Below are positions 8,842 through 17,819 of a DNA stretch of 64,000 nucleotides, one piece after another (the stretch's first letter is position 1; each line of letters starts with the position of its first letter). The notes under the pieces are model-generated. The model was not told the origin of the DNA. It made no database searches and was given only the letters and a program-made list of their open reading frames with translations. The stretch lies in NCBI RefSeq assembly GCF_012027325.1, contig NZ_SNUG01000002.1, positions 389,211 to 453,210 of the forward strand. The letters are read 5' to 3'. The stretch is from Thermococcus sp. M39 (GTDB lineage Archaea; Methanobacteriota_B; Thermococci; Thermococcales; Thermococcaceae). The translations under genes were made by a program, and so were the position numbers.

Positions 8842-9492
8842 ATGATGGATTTGCACACTCATACTCAGTATTCTGACGGCATTGGTATGATTGGGGATAA
8901 TGTTGCTGAAGCGGAGAGGAAAGGACTTAAGCTAGTTGGTATAAGCGATCACATTCACTATTTCACTCCCAAAAGATTCAATACGTACATTTCTGAGATT
9001 GAGCAGATAAAGAAAGAGAGTGAAATTACTGTTCTAGCTGGAATTGAAGCTAACATTTTCATAACAGGCGTTGATATAACCAGCGAAATGGCAAAAAAGC
9101 TTGATTATGTTATTGCTTCCGCTCACGTATGGCTTGATCCTGAAGGAATTGATGCATATCTTGATTTAATTAAAATAGCAATTCAAGACGAAAATGTAGA
9201 CATAATCGGACATTTTGGCAACGTTTTTCCCTATATCGGATACCCACGCTATGAGGATTATTTGGAAATTGTTGAGCTTGCTGAAGAGTACGGCAAAGCC
9301 TTTGAAATCAGCTCCCGCTACAGAGTTCCAGAGCTCGATTTCATCAAACTGTGCATCAAAAAGGGTATCAAGCTGACATTTGCAAGCGATGCCCATATCC
9401 CCAGTGATGTTGGGGCTATTAGATGGAGCGAAAAGGTCTTCAAAAAAGCTGGAGGAACAAAGGAAGACTTGCTATTTTCAGAACTGCTTTAA
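8842..9492 (+). CDS. PHP domain phosphoesterase
   Basis: A 216-aa PHP-family metal-dependent phosphoesterase. HTHTQYSDG near the N-terminus, GISDHIHYF, the Glu of GIEANI, DIIGHFGN and the C-terminal SDAH provide the metal ligands of the trinuclear site. It resembles histidinol-phosphatase-like and PolX-PHP proteins, but the substrate is unknown. I place the start at 8842 or 8845, just before the first metal-binding strand; the upstream TTG at 8809 would add residues with no family match. The 3' end overlaps the convergent maf gene by 15 bp. The roughly 250 bp upstream holds no gene that I can see. Confidence 0.85.
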   Translation: MMDLHTHTQYSDGIGMIGDNVAEAERKGLKLVGISDHIHYFTPKRFNTYISEIEQIKKESEITVLAGIEANIFITGVDITSEMAKKLDYVIASAHVWLDPEGIDAYLDLIKIAIQDENVDIIGHFGNVFPYIGYPRYEDYLEIVELAEEYGKAFEISSRYRVPELDFIKLCIKKGIKLTFASDAHIPSDVGAIRWSEKVFKKAGGTKEDLLFSELL

Positions 9493-10038
9493 TGGAAATC
9501 CCAGCTTTTTAAGCTCAAGCACAACTTTAATTGGCAAGCCGACGACGTTGTAAAAGTCTCCATGAACCCACTCTATGAAAATGGCAGCTTTTCCTTGGAT
9601 TGCATAGGCTCCAGCTTTGTCTAAAGGTTCTCCTGTGCTTACATACCACTCAATTTCTTTCTCACTGAGCTCCTTAAACTTAACTTTTGTAACTTCAAAG
9701 CCTGTAATTTCTCTTCCTTCATGAATTATACAATAACCCGTAATAACTTCGTGAATCTTCCCACTTAACAGCTTAAGCATTTTCTTTGCTTCTTCTTCAT
9801 TTTTAGGCTTTCCAAGAGCTTTGTTCTCAAGGACAACTATTGTATCAGCTCCAACAACAGTGCCTCCCGTTCTGTTGTACACTTCCCACGCTTTCCTTCT
9901 TGCGATTTCAATTGCCTTTTCTCGCGGGTTTTCCACAATAACGTTTTCATCAGCGTTACTTGGCACTACCTTAAAGTTCTCAAAGAATCTCTCCAAAATT
10001 TCCCTTCGTCTTGGGCTTTGAGATGCTAATATGAACAT
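9478..10038 (-). CDS. Maf-like nucleoside triphosphate pyrophosphatase
   Basis: 186 aa, the usual length for Maf house-cleaning pyrophosphatases that hydrolyse non-canonical or damaged NTPs to NMP and pyrophosphate. The N-terminal ASQSPRRREIL is the substrate-binding signature; VGADTIV, GKPKNEEEAKKML and the C-terminal YAIQGKAAIFIEWVHGDFYNVVGLP stretch are typical. The start has no ribosome binding site and a T-rich TATA-like element about 30 nt upstream, so the mRNA is probably leaderless. The gene is divergent from the C/D box sRNA at 10075. Confidence 0.93.
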   Translation of the reverse strand: MFILASQSPRRREILERFFENFKVVPSNADENVIVENPREKAIEIARRKAWEVYNRTGGTVVGADTIVVLENKALGKPKNEEEAKKMLKLLSGKIHEVITGYCIIHEGREITGFEVTKVKFKELSEKEIEWYVSTGEPLDKAGAYAIQGKAAIFIEWVHGDFYNVVGLPIKVVLELKKLGFPLKQF

Positions 10039-10074
10039 CGAAAGGGACTTAAGAACTTAGGATAAAAACCTTTC

Positions 10075-10132
10075 GGGCGATGATGACAATTTCGCTAGCT
10101 GAAGATGATGACTACCCTCGCAACTGAGCTTT
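10075..10132 (+). ncRNA. C/D box sRNA guiding 2'-O-methylation
   Basis: All four boxes are present in order: C ATGATGA (10080-10086), a 12-nt guide, D' CTGA (10099-10102), a 2-nt spacer, C' ATGATGA (10105-10111), a 12-nt guide, and D CTGA (10124-10127), followed by a T-rich stretch. This is the compact dual-guide layout of Pyrococcus/Thermococcus sRNAs. The D' guide (10087-10098) is complementary over 10 nt to UAGCGAAAUU, a highly conserved segment of 23S rRNA domain IV. By the N+5 rule it would direct methylation of the C in that segment. The target of the second guide is not identified. A TATA-like ATAAAAA is just upstream. Confidence 0.88.
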
Positions 10133-10133
10133 T

Positions 10134-10322
10134 TCAGCTTCTTTTAATTTCTTTCAATGACTTCTTTATCTCCTCAACATCTCTTTCAATCTTGGAAATT
10201 TGACCAAAGAATTTCTCAATCGCCTTAAGGATTAAATAAATCCACGCTAACCAAAACACTATCTGTCCAACAAAGAAGTTTTCCAAAATAGAGGAAATAT
10301 TAAAATTCAGAGGGAAGCCCAA
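10134..10322 (-). CDS. small membrane protein with cytoplasmic coiled coil
   Basis: About 62 aa. It has one hydrophobic segment (residues 17-35, VGQIVFWLAWIYLILKAIE) followed by a charged helix with heptad-like spacing (ISKIERDVEEIKKSLKEIK). No homologue comes to mind. The start is uncertain: TTG at 10322 overlaps the end of the PIN/KH ATPase gene by 16 bp, and an internal GTG at the start of the membrane segment is possible. The placement suggests translational coupling to that ATPase, so it could be an anchor or accessory subunit; this is inference. Confidence 0.45.
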   Translation of the reverse strand: MGFPLNFNISSILENFFVGQIVFWLAWIYLILKAIEKFFGQISKIERDVEEIKKSLKEIKRS

Positions 10323-12115
10323 ATTTCAATTCCAGCATCAAGCAGGCGTTTAAGCTCCCTTCCAATTGGCGTGTTCTTGTTCACCTTAACTATGCCCTTC
10401 TTTGAGGGCGTTGCTGTGAACACATACTGCTCTCCACCGAAGAACTTCAAAGGCTTCTTTGCATAATCTGATGAAACTCTCAAGACAATCTGCTTCTTCT
10501 TTTCTTCTACCTCAACGGGTATCTTCTCTTTTGGCATCTCCTTCATCTTCTCTTCAAAGCTCCTCACGTCAATGCTTATGCCCAGTCTCTTCTCGATCTC
10601 TGTGATTCTCTTGCCTTTCTTTCCAATTATTACTGGAATGTCAAACTCATCTGCATAGATTACTGCTTTGTGTGGGCTGACAAGCTCGACCTCCGTGTAA
10701 ACGTCTGGCAAGAATTTCTTGATTTCTTGCTTGAGCTTCTTCTCTGCCAATTTCATAGCTGGGGGCTTCTCTTCTTTTTTCACTGGCACAACGTTTATCT
10801 CTTCACCGTAGGTGTAGAGCTCGTATTCTAATTCACCAGTCTCAAAGTCTCTAACCTCGATTACTGGTCTCGCTAAGTCTTCCTCTGTCATTCCGCTTGG
10901 CACCTTGACTTTATACTCAAGCGTCAGAACTTTGTCAACTCTTCCGGCCTTGATGAAAATCACTGTATCAACTATCTGCGGTATCATACCCAATTCAACT
11001 CTTCCAATGAAACGCTGAATTGCATCTATGGGCTTAGTTGCATGAACCACACCGATCATTCCAACTCCAGCTAACCTTAAGTCAGCATAAATCTTGAAGT
11101 CGCTTGTCTTTCTCATCTCATCGAATATTGTGTAATCTGGTCTAACTAAAAGCAGAATATCCCCCGTCTTTTCCATTCTGCCGCCAAGAGCTGTATATTG
11201 GGTTATCTCCTCGCTAACCTGCAAGTCTCTCGGCTTTTCCATTGTCTTCACAATCTTACCCATTGAGGCATAGTACTCAGCCAAAGCCTGAGCAAAGGTT
11301 GTCTTACCCTCTCCAGGCGCACCGGCTATAAGTATTCCCTCTGCTTTATCAGTCAGCCTTTCCAAGAGCTTTTCGCTCAGCTCGTAATCTTCAATGCTGA
11401 GCTTTGTAATTGGCCTTACCGCTGTAATTTCAATTCTGTCAGCAAATGGTGGCCTTGCTATTACAATACGATAGTTTCTGAGCTGAACAACAGTTGCTCC
11501 TGGCTCATCAAGTTCAATGAAAGATTCTGGGTCTCTCTTTGCTCTCTCGACTATGTCATCGGCTATTTCCTCAAGCTCCTCGTCCGTTAGTGGTTCATCT
11601 CTGATCGGAACTAAACGCCATTCACCAGGCTTTCCTCTCTTAGCTAATGGTCTTACACCAGCCTTAAGATGGACACTCATGGTGTGTTCGTCAAAGAAGT
11701 CCTCCAAGCGATGTTTAACCTCTTTTCTGCCTGTTAGATAGACAACCTCAATTCCCTTAGCTATCGCAATATCTCTCTGGACTTGATCTCCTGTAATGAG
11801 AACTGCATTAAGCTCTCTCGCGACTTCTCTGACCATGTGGTCTATTTCTCCGGCTTTTGCTCTCTTGATCTGCCAGAGCTCTGGCCTCTCTCCATAAAAT
11901 TCAAGTAAAATTTTGTTTTCATCTGCCATCTTTCTTAGCTTCTTAAGCTCTTCTAGCCCTACATGACCTATTGCTTTGCCCTCGTTAGCTTGATGCTCAA
12001 TCTCAGCTATGACTGCCTCTGGGATGACTACCTTAACTTTCTCACCCAGACTCTCTAAATATTGAGTCAGCCTTCCATCTACAATCACACTTGTATCTGC
12101 AACGAATACTTTCAT
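10307..12115 (-). CDS. PINc/VapC-type ATPase with PIN, secretion-ATPase-like and KH domains
   Basis: 602 aa in three parts. A PIN nuclease-like domain at residues 1 to about 130 begins VFVADTSVIVDGRL, with the acidic residues of the PIN active site. A PilT/GspE-like ATPase follows in the middle with Walker A GAPGEGKTT and a conserved DEMRKTSD segment. A KH domain lies near the C-terminus with the GxxG loop IIGKKGKRI. The combination is typical of an archaeal family thought to act on RNA, perhaps at the ribosome. The ATG at 12115 follows GAGGTGAG; the longer frame to 12163 adds residues without family match. It is divergent from minD. Confidence 0.93.
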   Translation of the reverse strand: MKVFVADTSVIVDGRLTQYLESLGEKVKVVIPEAVIAEIEHQANEGKAIGHVGLEELKKLRKMADENKILLEFYGERPELWQIKRAKAGEIDHMVREVARELNAVLITGDQVQRDIAIAKGIEVVYLTGRKEVKHRLEDFFDEHTMSVHLKAGVRPLAKRGKPGEWRLVPIRDEPLTDEELEEIADDIVERAKRDPESFIELDEPGATVVQLRNYRIVIARPPFADRIEITAVRPITKLSIEDYELSEKLLERLTDKAEGILIAGAPGEGKTTFAQALAEYYASMGKIVKTMEKPRDLQVSEEITQYTALGGRMEKTGDILLLVRPDYTIFDEMRKTSDFKIYADLRLAGVGMIGVVHATKPIDAIQRFIGRVELGMIPQIVDTVIFIKAGRVDKVLTLEYKVKVPSGMTEEDLARPVIEVRDFETGELEYELYTYGEEINVVPVKKEEKPPAMKLAEKKLKQEIKKFLPDVYTEVELVSPHKAVIYADEFDIPVIIGKKGKRITEIEKRLGISIDVRSFEEKMKEMPKEKIPVEVEEKKKQIVLRVSSDYAKKPLKFFGGEQYVFTATPSKKGIVKVNKNTPIGRELKRLLDAGIEIWASL

Positions 12116-12220
12116 GATCTCACCTCGCAAGCCGTAATTATCTCGACTTATAACCTTTGTCATTCTCTATGGGCTAAAACTTCATAAAGGTTTAGGAACA
12201 TAGGGGATAAAGGTGAGAGA

Positions 12221-12958
12221 ATGGGAAGATTAGTCTCAATTGTTTCAGGTAAAGGGGGAACTGGAAAAACAACCACCACAGCTAATCTTGCGATTGCTCT
12301 TGGTAAGTATGGACAAAAAGTCTGTGCTGTTGATGCTGACTTAACTATGGCAAACTTAAGCTTGGTTATGGGTCTTGACGATGTAAACGTTACCATTCAT
12401 GATGTTTTAGCTGGAGAAGCAGACATTGAAAATGCAATTTATACTACAGAATATGAAAACGTTCATGTCATTCCAGCGGCGGTTGATTGGGAACACGTTA
12501 TAAAAGCAGATCCAAGAAACCTCCCAAACATCATCAAACCTCTGAAAAATAAATTTGATTTTGTTTTAATTGACTGTCCTGCGGGATTACAAATGGATGC
12601 TATGAGTGCCATGTTAAGCGGAGAAGAGGCTGTGATCGTAACAAATCCAGAAATTTCATGTATAACTGACTCAATGAAAGTTGGAATTGTTCTTAAAAAG
12701 GCGGGATTGGCGATTTTAGGCTTTGTACTGAACAGGTATGGAAGAAGTGAGAACGACATACCTCCAGATGCTGCTGAAGAGGTCATGGAAATTCCCCTCT
12801 TAGCTGTAATTCCAGAAGACCCAGCCGTTAGAGAAGCAACACTCGAAGGTGTCCCTGTCGTTGCATACAAGCCCAAATCAGAAGGAGCAAAAGCATTCAT
12901 GGAGCTCGCAGAAAGGATCATGCGCATAGCTGGTTACAAAGCTAGGGTGATGTATTGA
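12221..12958 (+). CDS. minD: MinD/ParA-family P-loop ATPase
   Basis: 245 aa. The deviant Walker A motif KGGTGKTT (residues 11-18) with its signature lysine, DADLTMANLSLV and FVLIDCPAG are diagnostic of MinD/ParA ATPases. No obvious amphipathic membrane-targeting helix stands out at the C-terminus, and Thermococcales carry several MinD-like paralogues, so the exact partner is unknown. GGTGAGA lies just before the ATG. The stop overlaps the ATG of the GPN GTPase gene by one base (TGATG), so the two are translationally coupled. Confidence 0.93.
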   Translation: MGRLVSIVSGKGGTGKTTTTANLAIALGKYGQKVCAVDADLTMANLSLVMGLDDVNVTIHDVLAGEADIENAIYTTEYENVHVIPAAVDWEHVIKADPRNLPNIIKPLKNKFDFVLIDCPAGLQMDAMSAMLSGEEAVIVTNPEISCITDSMKVGIVLKKAGLAILGFVLNRYGRSENDIPPDAAEEVMEIPLLAVIPEDPAVREATLEGVPVVAYKPKSEGAKAFMELAERIMRIAGYKARVMY

Positions 12959-13701
12959 TGCTCTTAGTCTTTGTAGGAACTGCAGGAAGCGGCAAAACGA
13001 CAGTAACTTGGGCATTTGGAGAGTATTTGGAAGAAAAAGGCTACAATGTTGGTTATGTAAACTTGGACACTGGAGTAAGGAGATTACCCTATAAACCGGA
13101 CATAGATGTGAGAAAAACTATAACTGTTGAGGAGATAATGAAAGAAGGCTATGGCCCCAATGGAGCAATTGTGGAGAGCTATGACAGATTAATGCTACAT
13201 ATTGATGAATACATTACTGAAATTTCAAAGCTCGAGCAGAAAAAAGATTATGTCATCATCGATACACCAGGACAAATGGAGACGTTTCTCTTCCACGAAT
13301 TTGGAGTTAAGCTAATGGAAAATCTTCCAGAACCACTTGTCGTCTATTTATTCAGCCCAGAAATTCTGAGAAAGCCACATGACTACTGCTTTGTTCGCTT
13401 TTTTGCTTTAATGATTGATCTGAGGCTTGGAGCAACAACAGTTCCAGCAATGAACAAAATTGATACCATTGAAAACTTAGAGAGATATAGAAAGTACCTT
13501 GAGGATTTGGAGTATTTAACAACTAGACTAAAACTCGACCCCTCAACTCAAGGCTTGCTTGCCCATAAGCTTTGTACAATCTTACCAGAGATTGCTCCTC
13601 CGGTGAGAGTTCTCTACATTTCGGCAAAAACTCAAGAGGGCTTTGATGACTTGGAAACTGTTGCATACGAGCACTACTGTACTTGTGGAGATTTAACCTA
13701 G
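12958..13701 (+). CDS. GPN-loop GTPase (PAB0955-like)
   Basis: 247 aa, close in length and sequence to the structurally known Pyrococcus abyssi GPN GTPase PAB0955. P-loop GTAGSGKTT, VNLDTG, the lineage-defining GPN triplet in EGYGPNGAIVESYD, DTPGQMETF and the NKID base-recognition motif are all present. The C-terminus YEHYCTCGDLT is typical. Eukaryotic GPN proteins assemble RNA polymerase II, and a role in assembly of a nucleic-acid machine is likely here too. The ATG at 12958 is preferred, with GGGTGAT 6 nt upstream and coupling to minD. Confidence 0.95.
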   Translation: MLLVFVGTAGSGKTTVTWAFGEYLEEKGYNVGYVNLDTGVRRLPYKPDIDVRKTITVEEIMKEGYGPNGAIVESYDRLMLHIDEYITEISKLEQKKDYVIIDTPGQMETFLFHEFGVKLMENLPEPLVVYLFSPEILRKPHDYCFVRFFALMIDLRLGATTVPAMNKIDTIENLERYRKYLEDLEYLTTRLKLDPSTQGLLAHKLCTILPEIAPPVRVLYISAKTQEGFDDLETVAYEHYCTCGDLT

Positions 13702-13832
13702 TTCATATTATCTCCAATTTCTCTGTTTGCCTTTTCAAAAACTTTTGAGTTTATTGAAAACGTTTGCAAAGAGAAAGGAAAAAGTCTTTTCTACTTCAAC
13801 CATATATCCTACTATCCCCGGAGGTGAGAGTG

Positions 13833-15275
13833 TTGTGCTTAATAGCGGGAGGAATAGGGGAGGACCTCAAAGAACGGATTGTTAGGATGATCCTAGCAGG
13901 TAAACACAGAGGAGAAGACTCTTTTGGTGTGTGGACAGATGAAGGAGTTTTAAAAAGCAATGACTTTTCTAAGATTTATGAAATTCCAAATGGAAAAATA
14001 GCACTTCTCCAGTGTAGATTGGCTATGACAGGTTCAAAAGGCTTTACTCAGCCGTTTTATAACGAGTTCGTTCTTGTCCACAATGGGGAGATTTACAATC
14101 ACGTCCAAATTAGGGAATATTTGGAGAGACAAGGAGTTTCATTTGAAAGTAACGTTGACAGCGAAGTTATTTTGAGACTTCTGGAGTTTTTAATTCATGG
14201 AAAAAAGATGTCTTACATTAAGGCAATACAGAAAGGCATGGAAATGCTGAACGGCGATTACGCAGTTGCTTTTTCTGATGGAAAAGAAATCTACCTTTTC
14301 AGAGACCCCATTGGAATCAGACCCCTATACTATTCACCAAACGGTTTCTTTGCCTCTGAGAAGAAGGTCTTATGGAGTATTGGTGAAGATGCAATTCCAG
14401 TAAATCCAGGCGAGGTTGTTAGGCTTTCAAAGGGAAAAGTTGAGAGGTTTAAGGTCTTTGATGTCCTTGGGCTGAGAGATAGTTCCTTCCCCTACGAGAG
14501 AGCAAAGCGAGCACTAATTAAAAGCTTGGAATATTCTGTAAAAATAAGGGCAGGAGAAAAAGTTGGGGTGTTGTTTTCTGGAGGATTGGACAGTTCACTT
14601 TTGGCTATGCTCTCCTCAAAGTATGCTGACGTGACATTATACACTGCCGGAGCAGAAGGAAGTCAGGACTTAGAGTGGGCACGCAAAGTGAGTGAAGTTT
14701 TAGGACTAAAGCTGAAAGAATACATTTTTGACATTAATGATGTTGAAGAAGTTATTCCAAAAGTAGTCTTTGCTATTGAAGAGCCAAATCCAATGAACTT
14801 AGCAATTGGAATTCCTCTTTACTTTGCAACAAAACTCGCAAGAGAGGATAACTGCAAACTCTTGCTTAGTGGACAAGGGGCTGATGAACTTTTTGGAGGC
14901 TACTTCAAATATCTTGAAAATCCAAATCTTATGGAAAAGGACCTAATTGAACTTGGAGAAAAAAATTTGGCAAGAGATGACAAGATTGCAATGATTAATG
15001 GCGTTGAAGGTAGATTTCCATTTCTAGACCTGAACGTTGTTAGAACTGCACTAAGAACACCCATTGAGTTCAAAATAAGGAACGGAATTAGAAAAGCAAT
15101 TCTAAGAGAGACCGCTCTTGAGTTGGGCTTGCCCAAAGAGGTGGCATATAGGGAAAAGAAAGCCTGCCAATACGGAACAAACTCACAAAAGCTACTACAA
15201 AAAATTGCAAAAAGAAATGGGATGAAAACTAGAGAATTTGCAGAGAAAGTGTTTAGAGAGATATTTAAACGCTGA
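13833..15275 (+). CDS. Asparagine synthetase (glutamine-hydrolysing) family
   Basis: 480 aa in two domains: an N-terminal Ntn glutaminase and a C-terminal ATP-pyrophosphatase with the SGGLDSS PP-loop. I choose TTG at 13833 because a strong GGAGGTGA lies about 5 nt before it and because it puts the catalytic cysteine at position 2, where removal of Met exposes it as nucleophile. Longer upstream starts would bury that cysteine. HRGEDSFGVW, the HNGEIYN loop and the later RFPFLDLNVV fit the family. The N-terminal CLIAGG differs from bacterial AsnB CGI, so the amide acceptor may differ from aspartate. Confidence 0.88.
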   Translation: MCLIAGGIGEDLKERIVRMILAGKHRGEDSFGVWTDEGVLKSNDFSKIYEIPNGKIALLQCRLAMTGSKGFTQPFYNEFVLVHNGEIYNHVQIREYLERQGVSFESNVDSEVILRLLEFLIHGKKMSYIKAIQKGMEMLNGDYAVAFSDGKEIYLFRDPIGIRPLYYSPNGFFASEKKVLWSIGEDAIPVNPGEVVRLSKGKVERFKVFDVLGLRDSSFPYERAKRALIKSLEYSVKIRAGEKVGVLFSGGLDSSLLAMLSSKYADVTLYTAGAEGSQDLEWARKVSEVLGLKLKEYIFDINDVEEVIPKVVFAIEEPNPMNLAIGIPLYFATKLAREDNCKLLLSGQGADELFGGYFKYLENPNLMEKDLIELGEKNLARDDKIAMINGVEGRFPFLDLNVVRTALRTPIEFKIRNGIRKAILRETALELGLPKEVAYREKKACQYGTNSQKLLQKIAKRNGMKTREFAEKVFREIFKR

Positions 15276-15422
15276 TAAACGTTCTTAAACCCTCTTTAAC
15301 TCTAGTGGATGCAGAAAGCACTAAGCACATGTCCTAATAAACAATTTCAGAGTTAAAGCGATGATTTCATGAAAAAAGCTTAAATATAAGGCTTTCACAG
15401 GAATTAGCGAAGGTGAGAGACG

Positions 15423-16736
15423 ATGATGCATAAAAAAGTTTTGGTATTACCTTTCATAATCATGCTCATACTCTCTCTACTTCCAAAATCACAGGCTGCA
15501 GAAATGAGAATTGTAATTTTCGTGAGTGACAATGAAGCAGACTCAATATTAGCTGAAAGTCTCGCAAATATAATCAGAGCTGATGCGGTCATCAAAGTTC
15601 CGTGGGGCGTCTATAATCCCGAGTATTCTGCTGAAGCATTAAAGTACGCTCCTGACAAGGTTATAATTATCGGAGGACCCACAGCAGTTCCTATTGACTA
15701 CGAGAAAGATTTCGAAGAGATAGAAATTCCATATGAGAGATGGTACGGAAAGAACAGATACGAGACCAACTTAGCTGTTGTCCAAAAGCTTAAAGAAGAA
15801 TTTCCAGAGGAGTTCTCTCAAATAGAAGCAGTTTACATTGTACATGGCAGAGATGTCCTCAGCATGCTCACGCAGAAATGGGTTGACCAATTGTCTTATA
15901 CGGCCAAGTATAGATCAATTTGGGTCTTTACAGGAGATGGGTATGAGGATTTGAGCCTTCAAGTTCTTGATGAGATACTTAAAGCATCACACGGACGTCC
16001 ATGGGTGGAGATAATAGTAACCTCAAGATTTGTTCAGGTGGCTCATAAAGAAATTCCGAAACCTCTGTTTGATGTTAATACGGACGCTATAACCAGTTTT
16101 CTACGAGAAAGAGGATATAAGGTAAGCGTTGGGAACTATACACGTGGAACTAGTTTTAATGTTAAGTACACCGGTCTAGCAAAGCCGTTTGTTCTCGAAA
16201 CGTTGAAATTAGCTGACAACAAAACACAAACAGCAGAAAAGTTCCTTGATGGTCTCGACATACCAAAAGCAAAGAAAAGATTGGACATGGCTAAAGAGCA
16301 GATTGCAAAAGCTTGGAAGCTCTACAGCTTGGGCAACTATCAAGAGGCTTATCTCCTTGCTGTTGCCGCAAATAGAAATGCAGACTTTGTAATAAGCATT
16401 TCAGCTAAGGAGTGGAACAATATAATACAAGGACGGCCAGAAATACGATTGAAAAAAGAATTGCTAAGACTTGAGACCAAAGTAAAAGTTTTGAAAGAAC
16501 TTGGTATAGACGTATCAGATATTGAAGCAGAAATTAATGAACTCAAAACCATTCTTAATAAGCCTGTCATTTCACCGGATGAGTATAGAGATATCCTCTT
16601 CAACAAAATACCCGAAATTAAGAAAGAATTAAGAGAAGTGTTCATTGAGGAAAAAAGGAATATAAAGCATACACCAGTTGAATATGTATCGGAGAGGGAG
16701 GAAAAAGAAAAGCATCCAGGAAGGTCAAGACCATAA
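15423..16736 (+). CDS. secreted protein with cell-wall-binding-repeat-2-like module
   Basis: 437 aa. A signal peptide (residues about 1-24, ending KSQAAE) is followed by a Rossmann-like region. VIIIGGPTAVP with the following RWYGKNRYETNLAVVQKL is the CWB2 signature (GGxxAV and RxxGxxRYETN) seen in surface adhesins. The remainder is helical and charged, with a tail rich in Glu, Lys and Arg that could remain near the envelope. AGGTGA lies 6 nt before the ATG. It probably sits at or outside the S-layer. The ligand is unknown. Confidence 0.75.
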   Translation: MMHKKVLVLPFIIMLILSLLPKSQAAEMRIVIFVSDNEADSILAESLANIIRADAVIKVPWGVYNPEYSAEALKYAPDKVIIIGGPTAVPIDYEKDFEEIEIPYERWYGKNRYETNLAVVQKLKEEFPEEFSQIEAVYIVHGRDVLSMLTQKWVDQLSYTAKYRSIWVFTGDGYEDLSLQVLDEILKASHGRPWVEIIVTSRFVQVAHKEIPKPLFDVNTDAITSFLRERGYKVSVGNYTRGTSFNVKYTGLAKPFVLETLKLADNKTQTAEKFLDGLDIPKAKKRLDMAKEQIAKAWKLYSLGNYQEAYLLAVAANRNADFVISISAKEWNNIIQGRPEIRLKKELLRLETKVKVLKELGIDVSDIEAEINELKTILNKPVISPDEYRDILFNKIPEIKKELREVFIEEKRNIKHTPVEYVSEREEKEKHPGRSRP

Positions 16737-16784
16737 AGATAACTTTTTATCCCTCACTCTCCTATTTTTGCTGAGGATTGAAAT

Positions 16785-17819
16785 ATGAGAATTCTAATGG
16801 TTGGCCATTATCCCCCACATACAGGTGGAATTGCTAATCATCTCGACAATTTAGTTAGGGAACTTAGGAAAAGACATGAAGTTCATATCCTCACTTATGG
16901 ACCAGTAACTCCTAGAGAGTTCGAAAAAGAGTTTGTCCACCAAGTTAAACCCCCCAACTTTTTTGGAATTAGGGGGATAAGTTTTACTCTATTAGCATCT
17001 AAGAAAATTGAGGATCTGTGCAGAGAATACAGGTTTGATTTAATTCATGCTCATTTCATTGGTACAACTAGCTATGCTGGAATATTAGCTAAGAAGAGAG
17101 TTAGGATTCCAGTGGTTGTTACAGCACACGGTAGTGACCTTGATTTCATGTCCAAGCTACCATTGGGCACATATTATGTGAAAAAAAGCCTGAGTGAGGC
17201 AGATAGAGTTATAGCTGTTAGTCATTATCTGGCAAAAAAAGCCCTTTCTCTTGGTGCACGAAGCGTGCATGTTGTTCCAAATGGGGTGAGAGAGTTCAAG
17301 CTCAGGAAGCATAAAAGGGAATTTATAACATTTATTGGAGCGTTAAGACACTACAAAAGCCCAGAAACAGTTCTTAAACTAGCTGAGGTTTTTCCAGATG
17401 AAAAGTTTCTGATTGTTGGGGATGGCCCACTTAGAAATATTTTAGAAGAAAAAGCTCCTCCCAATGTCCAATTTTTAGGCTACCGGGGTGATATAGAAAA
17501 TATTCTTTCGAAAACTAAAATTCTTATCCTACCTTCAAAAAGAGAGGGATTTGGGCTTGTGATAATTGAAGCTAATGCATTAGGGGTTCCAGTGATTGGC
17601 AGAAAAGTTGGAGGAATTCCAGAGCTAATAGTGGAAGGCAAAAATGGAGTCACATTTAAAAACTTTGAAGAATTGATTGAGAAGTTTCAAGAAATGCTGA
17701 ATTTGAAAAAACAACGCAAAATGGGTACCATTGGGAAAAGACTTTCCAAAAAATACACTTGGAAAGAAATAGCAAGGAAAATTGAAGAAATATACGAGGT
17801 TACACTACACTCTCTTTGA
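16785..17819 (+). CDS. Glycosyltransferase family 4
   Basis: 344 aa GT-B enzyme. The N-terminal GHYPPHTGGIANHLDNL loop, the mid-protein THAHGSD-type segment (VVTAHGSDLDF), VVPNGV and the C-terminal nucleotide-sugar motif KREGFGLVIIEANALGVPVI (acidic pair eight residues apart) place it in GT4. It would transfer a sugar to a lipid or glycan at the cytoplasmic face, for example in N-glycan, lipid-glycan or compatible-solute synthesis. The acceptor cannot be told. The 3' end overlaps the convergent small gene by 20 bp. Confidence 0.9.
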   Translation: MRILMVGHYPPHTGGIANHLDNLVRELRKRHEVHILTYGPVTPREFEKEFVHQVKPPNFFGIRGISFTLLASKKIEDLCREYRFDLIHAHFIGTTSYAGILAKKRVRIPVVVTAHGSDLDFMSKLPLGTYYVKKSLSEADRVIAVSHYLAKKALSLGARSVHVVPNGVREFKLRKHKREFITFIGALRHYKSPETVLKLAEVFPDEKFLIVGDGPLRNILEEKAPPNVQFLGYRGDIENILSKTKILILPSKREGFGLVIIEANALGVPVIGRKVGGIPELIVEGKNGVTFKNFEELIEKFQEMLNLKKQRKMGTIGKRLSKKYTWKEIARKIEEIYEVTLHSL

